A stretch of DNA of 64,000 nucleotides from positions 1 through 64,000 of the IMG/VR virus record IMGVR_UViG_3300036851_000218. One strand, given 5' to 3'. This DNA is from a virus. The notes under the pieces are model-generated. The model made no database searches, had not been told where the DNA came from, and worked only from the letters and a program-made list of their open reading frames with translations. Of this stretch, positions 58,080-64,000 are shown piece by piece; position 1 is the first letter of the stretch; each line of letters begins with the position of its first letter. A program made the position numbers and the translations under genes.

Positions 58080-58315
58080 TAACTGGCCTCTTTTACTGCC
58101 GTGACCGACGGTGACTTTTCTCCGAGAGGGGTAACAGTGACACCTTGCGAACGCCAATAATTAATATTTTCTACGGAGGCTAGAACAGGAACAATATGGG
58201 CGGGGTACGCTTTATTGTCCAGACCAAGTAAAGACTCGGAGCAATCAGAGCATGTCACCAGGATATGACTCAATGTTCCCGTAGTTCTCTTTTTCTTCTG
58301 ACCGCACTTGCACAT
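58079..58315 (-). CDS. Small zinc-binding protein (78 aa)
   Basis: The N terminus MCKCGQKKK with CSDC 17 residues later gives four Cys for one zinc. It starts 71 bases inside the end of the upstream gene, with only a weak ribosome binding site, so it is probably translated by coupling. The C terminus is mixed and ends SVTAVKEAS. Overlaps the next gene by one base. Possibly an assembly factor. Confidence 0.6.
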   Translation of the reverse strand: MCKCGQKKKRTTGTLSHILVTCSDCSESLLGLDNKAYPAHIVPVLASVENINYWRSQGVTVTPLGEKSPSVTAVKEAS

Positions 58316-58697
58316 AGTCCACCACGATATTTAAAATAGCACTCACAGCAGTGATAGCGAAGTGAGTAACGAACAGATTGAAAAGTCCTTTAGTTTTACC
58401 TGTAACCAGCATATACGCTGTGAACGGTAAGGTTATCCAGAAAGATAAACAAGTCGGGCAAGACCACCGTTCCATTTTCCGTTCGTCAATGATCCACGTA
58501 TCATCGTGTATCGAGTAAGGGTTTAATGTAAATCTGCGTACCCAATCAAATAAGGTGACAGGTTGTACATGGCCTGTAGCTTCTCGGTAGGTTGATTTTT
58601 CAGTAGATGGGAACGGACCGTAATGGGACTCTTTTTCTTGATACAGGAGAATTTTCGTCAGATAAAATACAGCCAAGCAAACTTTTATAAGTAACAT
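58245..58697 (-). CDS. Membrane protein with CPTC motif (150 aa)
   Basis: An N-terminal hydrophobic stretch (VCLAVFYLTKILLY), the motif WSCPTCLSFWITLPF near 77-91, and further spans near 92-125. The C-x-x-C at a helix start before an aromatic stretch is reminiscent of DUF1360-type membrane proteins, but I am not sure. A membrane protein within the head gene cluster is unusual. Overlaps the next gene by 71 bases. Confidence 0.6.
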   Translation of the reverse strand: MLLIKVCLAVFYLTKILLYQEKESHYGPFPSTEKSTYREATGHVQPVTLFDWVRRFTLNPYSIHDDTWIIDERKMERWSCPTCLSFWITLPFTAYMLVTGKTKGLFNLFVTHFAITAVSAILNIVVDYVQVRSEEKENYGNIESYPGDML

Positions 58698-58736
58698 GAT
58701 TGAAGGGGCAAGATTGCTCCCGCCCCAACCTTTCTA

Positions 58737-59390
58737 TTACGCACCTGCAACCAGGGCAGTTTGGGTGTAGAAACGAACACCAGCGCGACCTACGATAATT
58801 TGAGTAATCGTGAAAGTAGCATTGGTATCATAGACATGAGCGCCTGGGACTTCTCCCACGCTGTACTCACCGTCACCCCAATCCCAAACCCAAGCCAGGA
58901 TGTCGCCAGTCGATGTATCCGTCACAACGATAGACGGGTCGCCAGCGATATTGACCGTGAAGCCACCTACCAGATCAATCGCGGCGGCGGGATCGTCGTC
59001 GTAATTAGTCTGTTGAGCGACAATGGGACGGATAACGCGCAGCAGATCGATGATAAACTGCCATTCGGTATCGGCGTAGGGCGGTCCTGCGTATGACTTA
59101 GCATACATAGCCGCAGCCAAAACCGCACCATACACGGGACGCATCTGAGCGTTCACACCGCGAACTGCGTGTTGCGATTCCAGGATTTTGGTAACAAGCT
59201 GAGTGTCAACCAGTTCATCGTAAGTCAGATAAACGGTTTCACTGAGCGCCGACGTAAACTCAATTTTGATATTGCTGTTGGGCGTAGGAAATGTTTCCAC
59301 GTCCGAAACGCGGGTAAGCGGGCCGTAAGGCGCAACGACTGCTGCGGCTGCGGCATCCACTTGGGCGTTTGTTTTTGTTGCTAAGGCCAT
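58737..59390 (-). CDS. Virion protein with PKD/Ig-like domain (217 aa)
   Basis: The N-terminal 130 residues are helical with Ala-rich stretches. The C-terminal 85 hold a PKD-like Ig fold: WVWDWGDGEYSVGEVPGAHV followed by TFTITQIIV, matching the WDWGDG...HVY signature. Such domains decorate capsids or tails and bind carbohydrate. Position after the major capsid gene and its neighbour suggests a capsid decoration or head completion protein. Confidence 0.65.
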   Translation of the reverse strand: MALATKTNAQVDAAAAAVVAPYGPLTRVSDVETFPTPNSNIKIEFTSALSETVYLTYDELVDTQLVTKILESQHAVRGVNAQMRPVYGAVLAAAMYAKSYAGPPYADTEWQFIIDLLRVIRPIVAQQTNYDDDPAAAIDLVGGFTVNIAGDPSIVVTDTSTGDILAWVWDWGDGEYSVGEVPGAHVYDTNATFTITQIIVGRAGVRFYTQTALVAGA

Positions 59391-59402
59391 TTATGTCTCT
59401 CC

Positions 59403-60020
59403 TTATTTTCCTTTAGGGGCGATAATTTCATCTACGAGTTCTTTATCGCGTGGGGGTCGTCCAGGCTTATTTTTGGGCGACTCCGTCTCTTTCTCTACTG
59501 GCTTATCAGAGTTGTCTTCGGCTGGCTCAGCTACAAGTTGTGGTTTAGATTTAGCGTCAGCTACATCTGCATCCGAAACCGGAATGTAAGACACCGCAAG
59601 ATCGGCGGAAGCGCGTTTAGCTTCTAAAGCAGCTTCCAACTCAGAGATCGACATTTCAGCCACAACTGCTTCTTTGCTTGGCTGTCCTGCCAATGCTAGG
59701 GCTTGTTCTAAGGTCATCCGTGCGGACACAGATTTAGCCCGTCCTTGTTCTGCCAACTTGCGTACCTGAGCGCCAATCTGAGCGTCCAGAGTGAATGTCT
59801 CAAAGAAACCTTCATTCCGGCGGTACACACGGGACTTGTCGATGATAGCTTTAGCGTCGTGTTCATTGACCATCATAACGCCACCGATTTTCAAGTGACC
59901 TTTTTCATCACGCTCCGGCTGATAAATCCGGCTTTTGACATTGAAAGTCAATGATTTTGTTGGGTGATAATGGATACCAATAAAGTACAACGGTATCATC
60001 CGTTCTGTTTTTTCTGCCAT
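59403..60020 (-). CDS. Late protein with disordered C terminus (205 aa)
   Basis: It has its own promoter (60080-60108) and a good AAAGGAG site. The first 90 residues look globular (IPLYFIGIHYHPTKSLTFN). Two helices (LEQALALAG and ISELEAALEAKR) follow and then an acidic, Pro-rich tail containing GRPPRD, an AT-hook-like motif. Located right after the major capsid gene; could be a capsid or assembly protein. Confidence 0.6.
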   Translation of the reverse strand: MAEKTERMIPLYFIGIHYHPTKSLTFNVKSRIYQPERDEKGHLKIGGVMMVNEHDAKAIIDKSRVYRRNEGFFETFTLDAQIGAQVRKLAEQGRAKSVSARMTLEQALALAGQPSKEAVVAEMSISELEAALEAKRASADLAVSYIPVSDADVADAKSKPQLVAEPAEDNSDKPVEKETESPKNKPGRPPRDKELVDEIIAPKGK

Positions 60021-60043
60021 TGAATAACTTACTCCTTTAAGTA

Positions 60044-60080
60044 TATGTTATGCCAGATTTCATATGTCTAGCATAACATA
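60044..60080 (-). repeat. 10-bp inverted repeat in the leader of the 59403-60020 gene
   Basis: TATGTTATGC (60044-60053) and GCATAACATA (60071-60080) are perfect inverted repeats separated by 17 bases, between the promoter and the ribosome binding site. It could be an operator or an mRNA hairpin. There is no poly-T tract on the minus strand after it. Confidence 0.7.
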
Positions 60081-60108
60081 TTATACACTATATTCTATCT
60101 TTTGTAAA
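60080..60108 (-). promoter_or_regulatory. Minus-strand sigma70-like promoter inside the head module
   Basis: Minus-strand reading: TTTACA (60108-60103), a 17-base spacer and TATAAT (60085-60080), directly after the major capsid stop codon. One mismatch to consensus. It starts a second transcript within the late operon. Confidence 0.75.
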
Positions 60109-60117
60109 TAGCGAGTA

Positions 60118-61542
60118 TTACAGCGGCGTTAGCAGCGGTGTACCGCTACCACCCTGAATACCGTCATAAGCGTAGAAATCTGGCGACCAGAAGTTCGCGC
60201 CTTCATTTTCCGCCGACAGCAGGGTAGCTACTGCAACGTTGTTGATACGAGCCTGGAACGGCTGTGCGTAGGAGGCCAAGCGACCACGCGCCTCAGCATA
60301 GTATTGGAAGCACTTGTTGTTTTCCATCAGCCAGCCAGCACGGACGAGGCCACCATTGACGGTGAACACATCTTCTGTACCGTTGGTTGGGTAATCCAGA
60401 GCGCCCCAATTGACGTACTGTTGTTCCAGCAGGGTGATGCCATTAGCACGGCGGGTCAGGATAAAGATGTCACCGGCTACGCCGCCAGCTTCTTCGTCCG
60501 TACCTGGGTTGATGGTGGCATTGTTGCCCATATTTTCGTCAGGGACAACCGCAATCGGCGTACCGTCAACGTCAATGAAGCCGTATCCGATTCCACCTTG
60601 CATAATCCGGCTGCGTTCCGCCAAGAAATCACGGTAGGTCATCTGACCAGCGAAGTTGTTGGTCACAAAGCCGACGTTCCCGCCCGAAGCGTGAGCATCA
60701 GCAATGTAGCTCCACATACCCGCAGGCATAACCACAACCATGTCGTTCTGAGCAACGCCCCAACGACGAGCCTGCAAACGAGCGCGCAGTTTACGAACCA
60801 CTGCACGGATCAATGTCAGGATAGCCACCGGATCAGTAACACCAGCACCATTCACAACCAGCGGGTTAGCCCAATGTGGAACGCCAGGACCGACCAAGTG
60901 AGACTGAACATATCCTGGGGCAATAACGGTATCCAGACCGTCGTACTCCATAACAGAGTTTGAACGATCACCGTTAACAATCAGGTAGTTCATGTGCTGC
61001 TGCATAACCATCAACGCACGGGCAACAGCCCAATCTGCGTCATTGTCGAGAACTGCGCCCAAGCTGTTACCGCGAACGGTGTAGATGGGTGAATTCTCAT
61101 AGTCGCGCATTCCGAAGTCATCAACATGGAGTTTCGGGCTGGTAAAGCTCCACTGGCCTTCCTCGGTCTGGTATTCGAAACCTGACCAAACAGCCGAAGG
61201 ACCGTAACCGCATTCCGAAATGTCGATGGTGCGCAGGTATTCCGCATAGGTGTCTGAACCGTCAAACCCTTCGGGAGCAACCCATTCCAGGTGGGCTACC
61301 GTCGGGAAACGGAAATCAACAGCACGGGTGGGAATCCACTGCAACAGGGGTGAGCCTGTATCGACTGCCATGCTGATAATATCATCAGCGATAAGCGAAA
61401 ACGGGCCGTTCTGATACAGAAGGCCGGATGTTGGGTGATCTCCTTGCAGGGTATCTTTAGCGTGAAATGCAAGTTTAGCCTTGATTTCGTCTACCGACAC
61501 ACCAGCTTTATCAGCCAACATTTTTAAATACTGTTCATTCAT
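60118..61542 (-). CDS. Major capsid protein, HK97 fold (474 aa)
   Basis: Lies directly after the prohead protease-scaffold gene, the canonical order. The N-terminal 60 residues are helical (YLKMLADKAGVSVDEIK) and may be removed on maturation. The body has features of HK97-fold capsids: a long spine-like helix (PVAILTLIRAVVRKLRARL), VVVMPAGMWSYI, and the P-domain-like GVAGDIFILTRRANGITLLEQ. The start has AAAAGGAGC upstream. Ends next to the 60080 promoter. Confidence 0.85.
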   Translation of the reverse strand: MNEQYLKMLADKAGVSVDEIKAKLAFHAKDTLQGDHPTSGLLYQNGPFSLIADDIISMAVDTGSPLLQWIPTRAVDFRFPTVAHLEWVAPEGFDGSDTYAEYLRTIDISECGYGPSAVWSGFEYQTEEGQWSFTSPKLHVDDFGMRDYENSPIYTVRGNSLGAVLDNDADWAVARALMVMQQHMNYLIVNGDRSNSVMEYDGLDTVIAPGYVQSHLVGPGVPHWANPLVVNGAGVTDPVAILTLIRAVVRKLRARLQARRWGVAQNDMVVVMPAGMWSYIADAHASGGNVGFVTNNFAGQMTYRDFLAERSRIMQGGIGYGFIDVDGTPIAVVPDENMGNNATINPGTDEEAGGVAGDIFILTRRANGITLLEQQYVNWGALDYPTNGTEDVFTVNGGLVRAGWLMENNKCFQYYAEARGRLASYAQPFQARINNVAVATLLSAENEGANFWSPDFYAYDGIQGGSGTPLLTPL

Positions 61543-61548
61543 TTTTAA

Positions 61549-62532
61549 TTAGCTCCTTTTCCCTGGTGCATGTGCAGGGACACCACTTTTAGTTCTGCGG
61601 ATATTCCGTGCATCTTCTTCCGCGTCACGCTCTTCCTCAGTCTGACGGGCAAGGTCGTCGGCAATAACTTGGGCTTCGATTTTCAGCTTAGCCGCTACGT
61701 GGGTTGAAAATGATTTCAAACCGTTATTGACATTGGCAATACCAGTAGCCAATACACGATGTTCCTCCACCGATTTAGCCTGATTGTCTGTAACCAGCGC
61801 AGTCAGGGTAGCAACTTCGGCTTTCAAGGCTTTCACCAAGTCCAAAACTGCTTTGATTTCACCGGACAGACCTTCGCTAACCAACTCTTCCTGGTCAGCT
61901 TCACCTTCATTGAACAGTTCATCGATGTCACCTGAATTGTCAGCACCGATCAGTTCTTCCAGTGACGGAAGTTCTTCTTCGGTGTTTTCCTGATTTTCAC
62001 CCAGGTCTTCATCTTCGAGTTTAAAGTTCTTCATAACTTCTGCTACCGCCTTTGGGTTAGCGGGAGTAGTCGTCAACGAGATTTCCGCTGGCATCCATTG
62101 TTTAATGAGGCCAGTTGCTCCGTCGATTTCTACTGCCGTTTGAACAGGTTGCGAACTTGCACCTAGCAGATTTTTCTCTGCCAACGCTGCCAACATATCG
62201 TGGTAGCGATAGGCGCGGCGCACTTCAATATCCCACAACTGACCATCATCCGTATCCTGGTAGAATTTAGCATAGCCTAACAGTTTCTTTCCTACCCGAT
62301 CATTCAGAGCATGGTCGTAGAAAGCGTAAATTGTGTCAACCACAACTTCACCGTTTTCATTCTTACCATAGTCAGTCGCAGACTTATCAAAGCGTTCACC
62401 TTGCAAGTCCACACCCCCTAAGTAATCCGGCCCACCATAAGGAATGCCTACGACACGAAACGTTGTAGCGTCATCGGTCTGTTTGACAATCTTGGCATTG
62501 GGCGTAAAGATTCTAGGAAGTGTTTCTTTCAT
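61549..62532 (-). CDS. HK97-type prohead protease fused to scaffold (327 aa)
   Basis: Residues 1-165 are a U35-type maturation protease with His74 (AFYDHAL), Ser126/127 (LLGASSQP), Glu150 and the conserved LTTTPANP motif at 153-160. Residues 175-327 are acidic and helical (EEELPSLEELIG, AVLDLVKALKAEVATLTAL), as expected for a scaffolding domain that fills the prohead and is then digested. The capsid gene follows after six bases with a good ribosome binding site. Confidence 0.85.
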   Translation of the reverse strand: MKETLPRIFTPNAKIVKQTDDATTFRVVGIPYGGPDYLGGVDLQGERFDKSATDYGKNENGEVVVDTIYAFYDHALNDRVGKKLLGYAKFYQDTDDGQLWDIEVRRAYRYHDMLAALAEKNLLGASSQPVQTAVEIDGATGLIKQWMPAEISLTTTPANPKAVAEVMKNFKLEDEDLGENQENTEEELPSLEELIGADNSGDIDELFNEGEADQEELVSEGLSGEIKAVLDLVKALKAEVATLTALVTDNQAKSVEEHRVLATGIANVNNGLKSFSTHVAAKLKIEAQVIADDLARQTEEERDAEEDARNIRRTKSGVPAHAPGKRS

Positions 62533-62561
62533 TTACCGATCCTTTCTTAATTTGAACTATT

Positions 62562-62581
62562 AACAAGCCCCGTAGCTTGTT
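62562..62581 (-). repeat. Hairpin between portal and protease genes
   Basis: AACAAGC and GCTTGTT (62562-62568, 62575-62581) pair perfectly around a 6-base loop and include part of the portal stop codon. No poly-T follows, so termination is doubtful; mRNA processing or stability is more likely. Confidence 0.5.
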
Positions 62582-64000
62582 ACACAGGAGTGAGTTTATC
62601 TGCCATGAAATCGCAAATTGTCTGCTCGTCAAGGGTTAGCGGCTGATCGGATACGACCTTATTTAGTGCCGTTTCTATTTGGTCAGGGGTATACAACGGC
62701 ATTTCCCCACTGTATTGTGCGATCAGTTCTCTTTTGAAACCAAAAAAGTTTTTTAGGGTATTACGATTATTCAGTTGTACTTGAGCATTTGCGGCTTCGT
62801 AGGCATCTTCATCACTGACTTGGGGTTCATCTTCGACCTCCATCTTAGATAATTTTTCATTTAGAATAGCTTTATAGGTGGTAAAGACTTTAAATCGGCG
62901 TTCCCGTATGTTTCCATGACTATCGACTGATACTTCATCGTAATCTGGTACGGGTTCGGAATATGCGGATTTCGATGGCGATTCTTGCGGGGGCTGAGAA
63001 CCGTTCTCTATTTCCTCACCTTCCTTGGGGACAGGGAATACAGCTAGGCTTTCTGCACTAGCCATATCCGAAGTGCCTGTACCTGTGGCAATCAATTCCA
63101 GGTCATTTGGTAGCACATGGATCGACTGCATCCAGGACAGGAGGGCTTCTAAACTCAATCCGGCTTGAAATACGGTGGCGACTTTTTCGAGCGCCTCGGT
63201 TGTCAACTTGAGGACTTGGGCGTTGGCAACCATACTGCTGGTATCGACTTCTTCAATAAAATTGAATTGAAGTCGGCTGCGTCCACTGGAAAACGGTTTG
63301 AGGATGCCGGATTGGTTAATTTGCCGTTCTTCACTGCGGACGTATGAGGATGGCCCTTTTTGCAACTGTCGCTGTTCCTGAATTTCTTCAAGGGCGCGGT
63401 TCGTTGTTCTTTCGGAGTTCCAGAAATGCCGGAGAGATAACCCCAACGCGGCTGAAATCTGGTTCACATAATCGAACACAAATTCTTCGCGTTCAAAGCC
63501 TTCCGGTATTTTAGAAAGTCCGAGCGTTGTGATTTGATCTTCAACGCTAGTGCCAGTCAGGTTGTTCATTTCTACAATCGGGATACCGACTTTTGAGGGG
63601 TCTTCTCCTGAGTGGAGAGCAATTTGGGTCAGCACAGCCTCTTCAATCGAGGCGGCTAAGTCGGAACTTCCAACGATGATAATATCGCGGATACGTCTGC
63701 CATCAGTAGATGCCATATCGTGTTCGCGGATTAACCAAGCAAGGTTGGCGGTTGGCATAACGTAGGCTATCGGGGAAATAAATAAGCCTGAACCACCGAG
63801 GGGCAGAGTGTGGTTTAAATACACATCTCCCGCCCTGAACTTACGCATGTCACCCGTATACGTCCAAACCTTATCCGTCGGACGAACTTCACCATTACGC
63901 TCTGGACGGGTGAATTGCAACATAGTGGGGTCAAGATATTCCAGGAAACCATTCGGTTCAGCCTTGGTTTTACCCGTTACTGTGAATGATGTTCTACCCA
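62580..64000 (-). CDS. Portal protein, 5' end beyond window
   Basis: The frame is open beyond ATG 63923 to the right edge (upstream codons read GRTSFTVTGKTK...), so the true start lies outside the window. Visible features: DVYLNHTLPLGGSGLFISPI, a region with WLIREHD and REEFVFDYVNQISAALGLS, and a helix of EKVATVFQAG type, in keeping with siphophage portals. The acidic C-terminal part has VEDEPQVSDEDAYEA. Immediately followed by the protease gene, the normal place for portal. It would form the dodecameric DNA gate. Confidence 0.65.
   Translation of the reverse strand, partial: GRTSFTVTGKTKAEPNGFLEYLDPTMLQFTRPERNGEVRPTDKVWTYTGDMRKFRAGDVYLNHTLPLGGSGLFISPIAYVMPTANLAWLIREHDMASTDGRRIRDIIIVGSSDLAASIEEAVLTQIALHSGEDPSKVGIPIVEMNNLTGTSVEDQITTLGLSKIPEGFEREEFVFDYVNQISAALGLSLRHFWNSERTTNRALEEIQEQRQLQKGPSSYVRSEERQINQSGILKPFSSGRSRLQFNFIEEVDTSSMVANAQVLKLTTEALEKVATVFQAGLSLEALLSWMQSIHVLPNDLELIATGTGTSDMASAESLAVFPVPKEGEEIENGSQPPQESPSKSAYSEPVPDYDEVSVDSHGNIRERRFKVFTTYKAILNEKLSKMEVEDEPQVSDEDAYEAANAQVQLNNRNTLKNFFGFKRELIAQYSGEMPLYTPDQIETALNKVVSDQPLTLDEQTICDFMADKLTPV

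Noticed and set aside
62580-64000. Terminase large subunit at the right edge.
   Set aside because: No Walker A or nuclease motif is visible. The sequence and position before the protease fit portal.

Overview
The window looks like a 64 kb piece of a large, long-tailed double-stranded DNA phage (siphovirus-like Caudoviricetes) with a bacterial host. The evidence is an HK97-type head module (portal, prohead protease, major capsid protein), a 2,645-residue tape measure protein, phage replication genes, tRNA genes, dense one-base TAATG or four-base ATGA gene overlaps, strong AGGAG-type ribosome binding sites and sigma70-like promoters. I see no integrase, repressor, terminase or endolysin. The portal gene runs off the right edge, so terminase probably lies beyond it. 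The host cannot be named from the sequence.

Layout, plus strand (1-36.8 kb). A partial gene is followed by a promoter and a tRNA/structured-RNA array (325-1915) holding an HNH endonuclease and a 32-residue membrane peptide. From 1.9 to 16.4 kb lie early genes, mostly unknown. Many have CxxC zinc-binding motifs, and several seem to be paralogues sharing a T-x-D-[WY] motif. One encodes a complete M20/M28-like metallopeptidase active site. From 16.4 to 34 kb is the DNA metabolism module: a single-strand-binding-like protein, two adenine methyltransferases, a primase fused to an SF2-like helicase that may carry an iron-sulphur cluster, a ClpP-like protease, a DEAH helicase, a family A DNA polymerase, a ParB-like protein, RusA, a Mom-like modification protein and a calcineurin-like phosphoesterase. 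From 34.4 to 36.8 kb are small membrane proteins, a possible holin behind a consensus promoter, and a beta-rich, possibly virion, protein.

Layout, minus strand (64-36.8 kb, read right to left). The order is portal, protease-scaffold, major capsid, head and connector proteins, a tail-tube candidate with a beta-propeller, tail assembly chaperones with a probable +1 frameshift, a gp10-like protein, tape measure, Dit-like and Tal-like proteins, then five tail-tip genes sharing one N-terminal module. The two transcription units converge on a bidirectional terminator at 36.8 kb.

The items most worth a second look are tRNA-Glu genes with an extra variable arm, structured spacers between the tRNAs, the zinc-protein and T-x-D-[WY] families, the primase-helicase fusion, the Mom-like gene next to two adenine methyltransferases, the modular tail-tip family and the tail chaperone frameshift. 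All calls come from reading motifs by eye. No database search was run.
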